Position numbers and translations under genes: made by a program. From the NCBI GenBank assembly GCA_029339195.1, contig JAPTJF010000446.1, positions 1-51,811 of the forward strand: a DNA stretch of 51,811 nucleotides. The letters are read 5' to 3'. Shown here piece by piece: positions 1 to 10,200 of the stretch (its first letter is position 1; each line of letters opens with the position of its first letter). The notes beneath the pieces are model-generated. The model ran no database searches. It was not told the origin of the DNA and was given only the letters and a program-made list of their open reading frames with translations. The stretch is from Micractinium sp. NFX-FRZ (taxonomy: Eukaryota; Chlorophyta; Trebouxiophyceae; Chlorellales; Chlorellaceae).

Positions 1-821
1 AAGCTGCCTCTTGGGGGTCTGTATCGCAAGTTTCATTGCGGAGAAACGGACTGTAAACACAAACAAGCAAGCACCCCACTGCAGCCTCTGCACCCTGTGC
101 ACTCTGCATCCCGAAGGCAGTACAGTCAAGTACCTCAACTTGGGGTGAGTCGCTACATAGTGTGCACCCCATGCCGCTGCTTCGATGGTGTGTGCAGAAT
201 CCGAGCTGGCAGGAAAGAATGCAGTGCTAGCACGCACAGCATGGCCAATGCTGTGGGCCTGTACCGGCTGGGCTAAAAAACCGAAAGAATGGGGTCAGCG
301 GACATTCAGGGGCACGCGCAACATTCAGCGCTGCCCCACCGAGCGACATTGCATGGAGGGTTGGTGGGTTGTGGTCTCAACAGCAAAGCGAGTTCAATAC
401 TAGAAGCGCAACTGAGGCGCAAGGGAGCTCAGCGTGTTTCGGCAGAGGGCGCCTTGGACAGAGGAAGGGAAGGCAACAGGTCGAATGCGTCACAGAAGGA
501 AGGGTGCTCTGGGAGTAGGCAAGAGTTGGATAATGGGTGCAGCGCTGCCTGCAGCCGACCATCGATACTGGCTGGCGGGGCATGCAGGCCACTGCTGGCT
601 GAGCCAGGGGCATCAAATTGGGTGGGAGAGGGAGAAGCATGGAAGTGGGCGAGGGGAGTGGGGTGGTTGGCAACGGGTGTGTGGTACGCAACACGCATGC
701 AGGGGGGGTGGGGTAGGCAACGTTGTTAACAAGCATGCCTACCCCTAAGAGAGGTGCCCAAGGCGAGGCATGGTGTGGTGTCATCCCATGCAGTGCCGGT
801 ACGCTGCCGGCTGGTCAACGC
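1..821. other. no gene recognised
   Basis: Only short overlapping ORFs occur here, in both strands, with no recognisable protein and no consistent splice structure. The right part should hold the 3' UTR of the minus-strand gene ending at 822. I saw no TGTAA in the minus-strand orientation close to that stop. Confidence 0.5.
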
Positions 822-2937
822 TCAGGCGCCCAGCAGGCGAGCCAGCGCTGCCACAGGGTTGCAGGGGAAGCAGCAGGGCCCGTGCCCATGCCCCGGGTTG
901 ACGGCCCGGCAGCTGCCGGCCTGGACCGCGCCAGTGGCAGCGCCCTGAGGGGAGTCGGTCACGTTGCCCTGCACGCCGGCAGCGTGTGTGCCCGGCTGCT
1001 GCGCGGCTGGTGCCCGGCTGCCAGCATAGCCATGCGCTGGCAGCAGAGGGGCCGCAGGCACCGCCGAGCGGGCTGGCACTGCAGCGCTGGTGCAGGCTGG
1101 CCGGTGCCCAACGGCAGCGTCTGGCCCCGTGGGCACTGCTACCCCTGAGGCAGCGGCTGATGAAGCTGCCACCCAGGCAGCCACATGTGTCAGGCTGTCG
1201 CCCATTGTCAGGCTGTCGCCCATAGGTGCCGCCTCGGCTGCAGTCAGCACAGAGGAGGGAGCTGAGCTGGCGGTTGCCAGGCGCTGGGCCGCTGAGGGCC
1301 TGGCTACAAGTGCCAGCAGAAGGAGGCTGCCCTCTGGCTGGCGCTGCCCGCCCTGGCTGTGGCTGCGCTGCTGCAGCTGCTGGCGTGCGCGCCAGCTGGC
1401 ATGCTCACCTGCGGCCACTGCCACGTGGGGAGCTGACGTGGCAGAGCCAGCAGCGGGGTGCCCGCTCGCCTCCCGCTGCTCCCACCGCCTGTGCTCCTCA
1501 GACCAGCGCCGCTGCCTCTTCACGGAGCGCCGTGTGACGTACTCGTGTCCTGCAAAGGGTGGCGAGCCGTCGCTACACGTGAGTAAGCCTTTCCGCCCAC
1601 GAGTATGTGCAACATGTCAGCGCCCCCTGGCCTGCGCCCCCATACAAATGTCACATCGTCCGTCACGCCACAACTGCCAGAGAAGAGACATACTTGCTGG
1701 CAGGTATGCCTGGCACCAGGCTAAGGCACCACCACAGACCCCTGCCTTTAACCGGCTACAGCCCCCTGAATCTAACCGGCAAAAGCACAGCCTGCCGCTG
1801 CCTGCTCCCAACATTTTTATTTACCTCGCACCTTACGGAGCGTGCCTGTGCTGCTGCCTGCCCTGTGCCACCTGGCAGGCCACGCCTCAAAGCCCCCGCA
1901 GTATGCAGGGACAGCCGGCACAGCCCACTGAGCCCCGCTGAGTGCCGCTGAGCGCCGCTTGCCCCGCCCCCCCTGGCTTGCCTGCCACAGAGGCCACCCG
2001 GTTGACTGATGCGAACCCGCGGCCAGTGAGGCTGCCCTTACGGCGGATGCGGGTGCTGCTACTGCTGCTGCCGGCCTTGCCCACAGGGCCAGCTGCAGCT
2101 GTGCCAGCAGGTGCGCTGAGCGCGCCGCTGGTGCCGCCTGCTGCGGCGCGGGCACTTGCTGTGAAGCTGTCGCTGCCGCCCTGCGAAGCCAGGTCAGCGC
2201 CAGTCGGGGCGCTGGAGCGCAGCTGCCGGCCGTCACTAACCCTGGGGGTGGGCGGCTCCTGTGCCACCTCGGGGCCTGCATGGTGGAGATGGCACACAGA
2301 GGAGGGAACGGGAGCGGTCGGAACCCTAGCGTGAGGGGCGACAGCGTGCAGAGCATGGGCAGGCGACAGCGTGCAGAGAATGGGCTGACAGAGCAGTACC
2401 AGTGGCAGTACCAGTGGCAGTACCAGGGTGCCCAGTCAACACGCGTTGGCATGAATCTGGCGTCCAGTGCAGACCGGCGGGTGTTGTGCCCAAACGCTCA
2501 CCCTGGCAGGCCCCATGACTCTTTGGTCCATCGGCCCCTGCTGCCAGGGCGGCGGCTTGCTCCAACAGTCTGCTCTGCACCTGCTGCGGCACCAGCAGCG
2601 GCGGCTGTGCCAGCGCATCGATCGGCAGTTGCGCAGGGGAGCACGGCCTCTGCATTGCGCGGCTGCCAGGCGGCAGCCACAGCCTCTGCATTGCGCGGCT
2701 GCCAGGCGGCAGCCACAGCCGATCCCCCGCCGCCTCACCGCACAGAGCGGCATCTGCCAGGCCCCCTTGCTCTGAAGCCGTCAGCCTGCGTGGTGCCGCC
2801 GTCTCCCCGGCGCTGCTGCACTTCTGGCCCGGCCGCCATTGCTGCACCGAGCGGGCAGGGCTGCCGCGGCCTCCGCTGGCAATACCGCCGCCGCCGTCGG
2901 CGCCGCTGCTGCCGCTGTCACCTGGCAACCCAACCAT
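822..2937 (-). CDS. unknown protein, tandem paralogue A
   Basis: Three-exon model on the minus strand: 2937-2502, 2275-2042 and 1432-822, with every junction in phase 1, giving about 426 residues. The protein is not recognised. It aligns along its length with the neighbour at 4922-6279. Shared parts are an N-terminal PAR-VQ stretch, a Gln-rich helix (QQVQSRLLEQAAALAAG), a PEV...PPTP segment at the start of exon 2, VAAWVAASSAAASG in exon 3, and the terminus CFPCNPVAALARLLGA. The start at 2937 is chosen because it aligns with the paralogue's ATG; an in-frame ATG at 2958 is also possible. Exon 1 holds a 12-residue tandem repeat and exon 3 a 6-residue one (MGDSLT twice). The composition is Ala/Ser/Gln-rich with no clear membrane segment or domain. 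The second intron (609 nt) has no counterpart in the paralogue. Confidence is good for the homology and moderate for the exact exons. Confidence 0.55.
2340..2425. repeat. short tandem repeats in intron of paralogue A
   Basis: Two copies of a 25-bp unit (GCGACAGCGTGCAGAG...) near 2340-2389 are followed by about 2.5 copies of a 12-bp unit (GTACCAGTGGCA) near 2396-2425. Both lie in the first intron of paralogue A. Confidence 0.8.
2646..2717. repeat. 36-bp tandem repeat, two copies
   Basis: Two adjacent copies of a 36-bp unit lie inside exon 1 of paralogue A. They duplicate 12 residues (LWLPPGSRAMQR) in frame. Confidence 0.9.
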
Positions 2938-4921
2938 TTTTGCTGAATTTTGCTCCAAGCGCTACCTCGCCCAGAAGCTGCTGCGGCCGCCACAGAACTA
3001 TATGATGCGACGCTGACAGGTGCGGCACCCGGGTGACGGCTGGCTTACAAGAATCTCGCACCCCCTGTCCAGAAGTGGAGGTGGTCTTAGGTCGGAGTGA
3101 TGGGTAGGAGTCTCCCCACCAAGGCGGATCCAAAATAGACGAAGAACCCGACTATCCAGAAGGGAGGAAGAGAGGGGGGCAGGAAAAGTGGCAGCTGCCC
3201 CAAGTGGAGCGGGCGGTTATGTCGATATCATCACGCTTTCAAGTGCGAGGAGCTTGTACCAATCATCAATGCACTACGCCACTCACAGTGGCCACTCACA
3301 GTGGCGTAGTGAGGGTGTTTGCGAGCGTTTGGACGGGAATGGTTGTGCCCCAAAGTCAGCTGCCGAGTAGCCCAGCTTCCCGGCAGCGGCAGGCTGACCC
3401 TATCCTGCGTCTCCCTGAGCAGTGGCCCAACACACCATCACCTCTCGTCCCATCCAAGGATACGGGTTTCCATCAGCTTAGCCATCCTGCCAGCACCGTG
3501 CTGGTGGTTGCAGAGCAGCCCGGGGCCGCAAGCGCCTCCTGGTCTCCCCTCCCGCCCCGCCCAGCCGCTGCATCTGCAGCCAAGTCCCACCCATCTCCCC
3601 AACACTTGCCGCTGTCGGCCGGTGTGGTCAGGGTCTCTTGCTTCGAAGGGGCGCGGTGTGTGCAGCCTGGAAGGCAGGCCTTGTTCTCAATGCAGATGGC
3701 ACCGCGGTGCCTGGCGCTCTGGTGCAGCTGCTGGCCCACACTCCACCGCATCAGATTCTGCATTCAGTGCTGTTAGCTTGTTCTTCTGTTGGTAACCCAA
3801 CATCTCTTGTGTACTGTTCTTCAAAAGTTGTGTTTGAGGATTGGGGTATTGACACGTATGAGGCATACATTCGTGTGGTGAGGTGGTGTCCTCACATTGG
3901 AGTGCAACCGCAGACGGCAGGCACTGGTACTGCAGTGGTCACGCAGGCAGCTGGCTGCGCTGCGCAGGCAAGCAAATGAGCGTGGGCAACGGGGCGGCAG
4001 ACAGCACTTTGTGGGGATTGGGTTCGGCAAATGGATGAACAGGCATCAACTGTGGGCGAGGTGGCATGAAGTGGCAAGTCAGAGCGGCGAAAGAAAGGAT
4101 GGGCAAAGGAAGGAAGGGCAAAGCAGGGCAAAGCAGGGGGGACCGCAAAGGAAGGATGGGGGTGTCTGTCCAGACAGGGTGGCCTCAAAGTATGGAGGAT
4201 GGTACACACAGTCTTGCCGGGAGGGTGCACGCTCTTGCAGTGGATTTGCGATGAGTGGAATGCTCTTGTGAGGGGGGCTGGTCTTGCAGAAAGGGGCACT
4301 CTTGTGAGGAGGATGTGTCTCGAGGGAGGGTTTGGTGTTGGGTGAGGGTACGTTCTTGTGGGGAGGGATGGTCGTTCTCAAAGGAATGCACAGTGTAATG
4401 ATTGTTTCTGTATGCATGTATGAATGGCCTCAACAGGTGCATAGGGGGGGTCCCGGGCCACCAAACAAGGAGGGCCTGGTGGGGAACCGGGGGCAAGCAC
4501 ATCGGAGCCTTGCTGCCGCACCGAGCGGCAGCTTATGGGGCGTGGTTTGAGAGGGCATGCAATATTCAGAATCAATTGGTGGCAAAGGCATGGTACATGG
4601 TATGGAAGTCCTGAGGGGTGTCCTGGGGGGCCTCCTTGAGGCGTCAAAACTGGGCTGAGAAAAAACACATATCGGGGTGCCACAAACGGGCACATGTGCA
4701 GCGCGGCCCTGGCAAGGGAAGCCGCCTGCCTGCACGGCAGGCGGGCGAGCAGGGGCAGATGCCCACGGAAATGGGGGCTTGCTGAAGCTGTGAATGCAAG
4801 CAGGAGGGGATGGTGTGGGGTAGGCGGGGCGCGCACGGGGAGTGGGGGATGGGAGTGAGCGGCTGGATGCAACCAAGTGTGAGGGGATCAGCACAACCGG
4901 CACACCCTTCTAGTCAGTAGC
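2938..4921. other. intergenic, no supported gene
   Basis: This stretch separates the tandem paralogues. It contains purine-rich runs on the plus strand (about 4060-4360), a 40-bp imperfect palindrome at 3272-3311 and only short, unconvincing ORFs. It should include the promoter of paralogue A at its left end and the 3' UTR of paralogue B at its right end. I found no third copy of the gene family in it. Confidence 0.5.
3272..3311. repeat. 40-bp imperfect palindrome
   Basis: CACTACGCCACT at 3272-3283 is matched by its reverse complement AGTGGCGTAGTG at 3300-3311. The centre contains the perfect palindrome AGTGGCCACT. It could fold as a hairpin or bind a dimeric protein. Confidence 0.85.
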
Positions 4922-6279
4922 TCAGAAGTTCAGCAGGCGAGCGAGCCTGGACACAGGGTTGAATGGGAAGCAGCGCCCGCTGAGGTCCCGGGGCCTGCGC
5001 TCACTCCCCACCTGTTGCGCCTGCGCAGCCGCCAGGCAGCTGCCAGCCTGGCCGGTGCTCCTGGGAGCACCTGCAGACGCGTCAGCGGACTCGAGCGCGG
5101 CGTTGCCTGAGCGCACCACCTGTGGCTGCTGCTGGCGCACGGGTGGTGTGGGGGCGCCAGCAGAGCCGTGCACAGGCAGCAGAACGGCTGCCGGCTGCGG
5201 CGGGGTGGCAGCGCCCACCGAGCAGGCGCCGGATGGCTGGCGCTGGGTGGCTGGATCGGGGCCCAGGGGAACTGCTGCGCTTGAGGCAGCAGCTGAGGAG
5301 GCTGCCACCCAGGCAGCCACGTTGATGAGGCTAGCGGCCAGGCCTGTATTCGGCGCCACCTCGGCTGCACCCAGCAGAGAGGGCGCTGAGCTATCCGCCA
5401 GCTTGGCCAGGCGGGGGCTCAGCTCCGGAGGAAGCAACCCACCCAGACTGTGCTGCTGCTGCAGCTGCTGTTGGATTGACAGCCAGCTGAGCTCACTGCT
5501 GCAGCTGCCCACAGCGCCAGCCGCGCACGTGTCGCCGGCAGCGGCGAGCGTGCCGCCGGCCGCAGCGCTGCCGCTGCCGCGCGGCGACGCCGGGGCGGCG
5601 CTTGCTGATGTGCTGCGGTGCAGGCGGCGACGGCCGGCGATGGTGGGGGTCGTCGGCTCAGGTGTCACTTCAGAGGAGGAGCCTGCACAGGGGGCGAGCA
5701 CAAGGGGGGCAGCCAATCGATCATTGAGCGGGAAGGGTAGCGGGAAGAGCATGGGCTGTTTTCAATACACGAGCGGTGTGCACACCACGTGGGGAGGGCA
5801 GCACACTGGCGTTGGGCGGTGCTGCGGCAATCTGGCAAGCGCAGGGTGCCTGGCCACAGGTCCCAGCTCGGCAGGTCAAGTGCCTCACCTGGCAGGGTCG
5901 TCTTGGAGCCGCTCGTCTCTGAAGGAGGAGCCTGCAGCGCCAGCAGTGCAGCAGCTTGCCCCAGCAGCCTGCGCTGCGCCTGCTGTGGCGTCAGCGGCAC
6001 TGGCGGCGCAGGCAGGTGGGCCCGGGGCTGCGCCGGGGAGCGCGGCGGCTGCGGCACCCCTGGCGGCTGCGGCGGTTGCGCAGAGTCTGTTGCCGTACGG
6101 CACAGAATTTCATCTGCGAGCGCTTCGACGTCTGAAGAGGTCAGAGTGCGCAGGACAGCGTGCTCACTGCCGCTGTTGCAGTTGGGGACCGGGCGCCGCT
6201 GCACCAGGCGGGCAGGGCCGCCGTGGCCGGCGCCGACGGTACTGCTGCCGCTGGCAACGGAGTCTAGCCGCGCAGCCAT
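4922..6279 (-). CDS. unknown protein, tandem paralogue B
   Basis: Two-exon model on the minus strand: 6279-5889 and 5682-4922, joined in phase 1, giving about 383 residues. The donor reads CCAG|GTGAGG and the acceptor CTGTGCAG|GC. The protein is not recognised. It shares with paralogue A the helix LTPQQAQRRLLGQAAALLA, a SEVTPEPTTP segment opening exon 2, INVAAWVAASSAAASS, and the hydrophobic-basic terminus CFPFNPVSRLARLLNF before the stop. An extra segment seen better here is DVEALADEILCRTATDS. The consensus of the two termini, CFPxNPVxxLARLL, is the most conserved part and may be a binding tail. The bases before the ATG also match between copies (TTCAGCraraATGG), which supports the start. 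No domain assignment is possible by eye. Confidence 0.6.
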
Positions 6280-7276
6280 TCTCGCTGAAGTGATCTTCCT
6301 GCCCAGGCTTCGGCTGCTGCGGCTGTTACGTCTGAACCGAGGCTGTCTGTGGCGGCCTACCGACCCCTGGCGGCGTGACAGGGAGATCGGTGAATTTCAG
6401 GGGCGGAGATGAAAGGGGGACAACCTAGGAAAGCTTTGCAGTAACCAGAGGAGCGCAAAATAGAGAACAGAAACTGGGACAACTGTAGGTCAGGAAGTGT
6501 GAAGGGTCAGGAAAGGGATGCCTGGGGGTCACCTGGTTGTGTTTATAGGACTGCGTTGTGTATCACGTGTGTTGACTGCTCTGCTTTCTATGTGGGCGAC
6601 TTTCTGCGTGGGACAAACATCGTTGTTCCCACAGTAGAACAACCGGCGTCGAGCTCGAATGCAACAAACAGCTGGCAGAGGCAGCCGGTGGAGCAGCTGG
6701 GTGAGTGGTCAGCTACCCAGGTCCTGGGATAGAGCTTTAGCTAGCTTTCCCATGCTTTTCCCTATCCGAGATAGAATCAATTAAAATGGTCGGATTCGTG
6801 ACGTGGGGTTCCACTTAGCCATACAAGGCTGCAAGGGCGACAGCTGCCCACTGCCAGGCTGGCGGCTGTGGGGTGCCTGCTCGCCTTCCTATTGCTGCCC
6901 AGCCCCTGCTGCCCCTAGGGCAGAACCAAGGTTGCTGAGAGCCCAATGCTGTTGCCTGGGGGTGAAAGAAGTATGATGTAGGGCTGAGGGCGACCTCGCC
7001 TGCCTTGCCGGGGGCACAGCCTACAAGATGAGTCGGCATGATCGTGCAAGGTACAGTGAGGAGCCAATCAGGGGGTGGGGCACGGACGGAAGCCCTCTTG
7101 CCTCCAATGCACCCCTCAGTCAATGCAACTGCATGTGAACATTACATGACATCACGAACACAGCGTTTGATACAACGACAAGGTAAGACTGATTACTCTG
7201 GGCAGCTCAGCTCCTGCGCGGGTGCTGGTGTGTGCCTATGCTTGCAGGCGTTTGCAGCTGTTGGTGTGCCTATGCT
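6280..7276. other. intergenic between paralogue B and the MBD/PHD gene
   Basis: This stretch contains the upstream region of paralogue B and the 3' UTR of the minus-strand MBD/PHD gene. Base composition falls to a lower GC level around 6480-6800. No convincing coding segment was found. Confidence 0.5.
7142..7146 (-). terminator. TGTAA polyadenylation signal
   Basis: TGTAA reads on the minus strand about 130 nt after the stop of the MBD/PHD gene at 7277. It matches the usual chlorophyte polyadenylation signal. Confidence 0.6.
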
Positions 7277-10200
7277 TCAGGCGTTTGCAGCCTGCGCTGG
7301 AGCTTCTGCTGCTGCTGGCTCGGTAGCCGGCTCGACATCTGGCTCGGCTGAAGCTGGCACATCTGGCTGCTCCTGCTTCTGTGGAGGCGGAGGTGCTGCT
7401 GCCGCCGGCTCTGCCTGCGGCTGCTGCTGCTCCTCATCCGCCGCTGCCTCTTCCTCGCCCTCCTCGTCCTCGCCACTCTCCGCCTCGCCGCCGTCACTCT
7501 CAGCCTCTTCCTCCTCCTCCTCCTCTTCCTCTTCCCGCTCATCGCCAGAATCCCCAGAGTGATCGTCGCTGTCGGAACCGCCCCGCCGCCGCCCACGCCG
7601 CTTCTTCTTCTGCTGCTGCAGGCGCGGCGACCACACCTCCTCCTCCTCCTCCTCCTCTTCGGCCATGGCCTCATCCACGTTGCCAAACATCTCAGCAGCC
7701 AGCTTGCGGTAGTCCACTGGAGCGCAGGGGGAAGGTTCAAGATGACTGGGTCAGGGTTCGGATGAGAAATGGTGGCTGTGTTGGTGGAGCCAAACAGCAC
7801 AGCAGCCGGCATGCTGTGGTGGGCTGCAGCACGAGGAGTCGTGTGCTGGGTTGGGGTGGGGTGGCGTTGATCTGGCAAAGGAGAGCAAGGCCGGTATCAG
7901 GCAAAACACAGCACTTGGCGCCTTGCTGCTGCTTCACCGGAGCCATGCCCGAGGCCCGCAGGCAACCCAAGCTGCCTCGCCAGCACAGCACAAGCCCGCC
8001 CAGCAGCAGCTCCCCACCTGCCATCCGCCGGCGCTTGTGGTGCAGAATCTCCACCTCCTCCTCCTCCTCGCCAGCACGTGAGCTGGCGCCACCTCGGCGG
8101 CCGGGGCCGTCAGACGTGCCCCTGCGCGCAGCGCGCAGTGGGTGGGGGGAGGGGAAGCCAGAGGTTGTGGAGAGGTATGCACTAGCGGGCAGGCGCTTTG
8201 CGCCGGCTGAACTCCACTGCCACAAACCAGCAGCGCAGGCACACCCTCTACCCGCTCCTGTGCCGCGACTCCAACCACTTAAGCAGCCCGCCCCTGCCCC
8301 CAATGCCTCAACCAAGCCATACCCAGGCCAGGGCTGCCCTCTGTTCCACAGGCCCCACACAGGCCAAGGCGCCCTCACCTTCGGCCCGCCAGTGCTGCCG
8401 CCCGGGCTCCCTCGCTCAGCTCGACATCCTCAATCTCTCCCTCAAGATCCTCTGAAGGGGAGGGATGGCATGAGGAGTAGGGAAGGAACGCGGGGGGGAG
8501 TGAGGCGAGCGGAGGGCAGGCAGCGGAGCTTGCGGGAAGGGGGGCAAGCCAGGGCCGCCCCCCAGCTCAGCAGACACAAACCACGCAAAGCGTGTTGCTG
8601 CTGCTCACCACCCCACCCACCCACCTGATGCCAGGCTGTCGTCGCTCTCAGCATCCGACTCATCGCTGCCCTCCTCGCCGCCCGCATCCCCCTCGTCGCT
8701 GCCCTCCTCCTCCTCCTCCTCCTCTCCCTCCTCCCCGCCGCTGCCGCCTTGTGCGCCCGAGCCGCCTGCGCTGGCGCCGCGCTTGCTGCGGCTCCGCTGT
8801 GCCCGCCCCTCTCCCTCCGACTCGCTGCTGCTGGCCCTGCAGTCATGCGAGGGCGTACAGTACACAGCACATGTAATCAGTACTGTGCGAGGACAGAGGT
8901 GTAGCGGTGGGGCACATAGGTCAGCCAGCTGGGAAAGGCAGGTGGGCAAGGCAACCGCAGCAAGGCAGCACGTTGGCAGGTGCACCCTAGCCAACTCACC
9001 TCCCTGGGCAGCCCCACCCCAGCCCATTGATTCCCCCTGTTCTCAACCTCTAAATTCTCAACCTCTCCCCATGGATGGGCTCCCCTCAGGCGGCAGGCAA
9101 GGAAACTAGAGAAAGGAAACTAGAGAAGAGACGCTAGTGCACACTTGACTCGCTCATAGTCCTCGTCCTCCTAGACTACCCTAGACAACTAGCAAAGGAA
9201 ACACGTACTGTAGTGCACTGGACTCACTCATAGTCCTCGTCCTCTTCATCTTCAGACGGCAGATCCGCCCCAGCCAGCAGCCCATCCAGTCGGTTCAAGT
9301 CCACGGCGGCGGCGCGCGGCGAGCCGGGGCCTACGGAACGACGCGGGAGGGGGCAGGGCGGGAGGCGGCGGGGTGGAACAGGAGGGTGAGGGGGCCGTGG
9401 AAAGCAGAAGGCAGCAGCTCAGGCCCACAGGCAAGGCAAGCGGAAAGCTGGGGTGCAAGTAAGTAGGTAGGTGACGTGGCGGGGGTGGGGCAGGGGGCAG
9501 CATGGGACGCGGGCGACCGGGGCGGCACATGGGTCAACACACTTGCCACTGCCCCATGCTGGCCTGCAACAGCCTGCCCTTGCCCCTGAGCAGGCCTCAA
9601 CAGCAGGCATTCGCACACACGCTCCCCCCTCTACGCCTCACTGCACGCCCCCGCCGCCAGCAGCGGGGAGTGCGGCAGTCACAGCCAGTGCAGCAAACCA
9701 CCGCGCTTGCATGCGCCCTGCCCTGCCCCCACTGTGCTCACCCACGGGGCCGCCCGCCTGCTGGGGCGAGTGAGGCAGCGTCTCTGGGGTCAGGACTTGC
9801 TGCCAGGGGGTGTCGTCCTCATACAGCGTGCCAAACTCGTCGTTGATCAGGTCAATCATGTCCATCTGTGGAGGGAAGGGGAAAGAGGAGGGGAGGGGAG
9901 CGGGACACTCTGACACATGTGTGAACAAACCCGTTGCAAACACGGTGTGACCATCTTAAGCACATGGCCACATGCCTTTTTGCCCAGTTCTGGGTACAGC
10001 CCACCCTCAGCCTCACGCCACTCCCCAACCCATGCACCACCCTTGTCCTCACAACCCGGGCAGTCTGTGCCCACCTTGCGGTCGCAGGCGGGGCAGAGCC
10101 ATCCCTCGTCCTCTGGCAGCCCTGATCCCCCACACCCACCCCCTGTCTTCTGATGCCGGGTACAGTGTGCCCACCTTGCGGTCGCAGGCGGGGCAGAGCC

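Noticed and set aside
4959..6293. 444-residue plus-strand ORF
   Set aside because: It is antisense to paralogue B. The minus strand has matching splice sites, phases, start and stop shared with paralogue A, while this frame shows no family.
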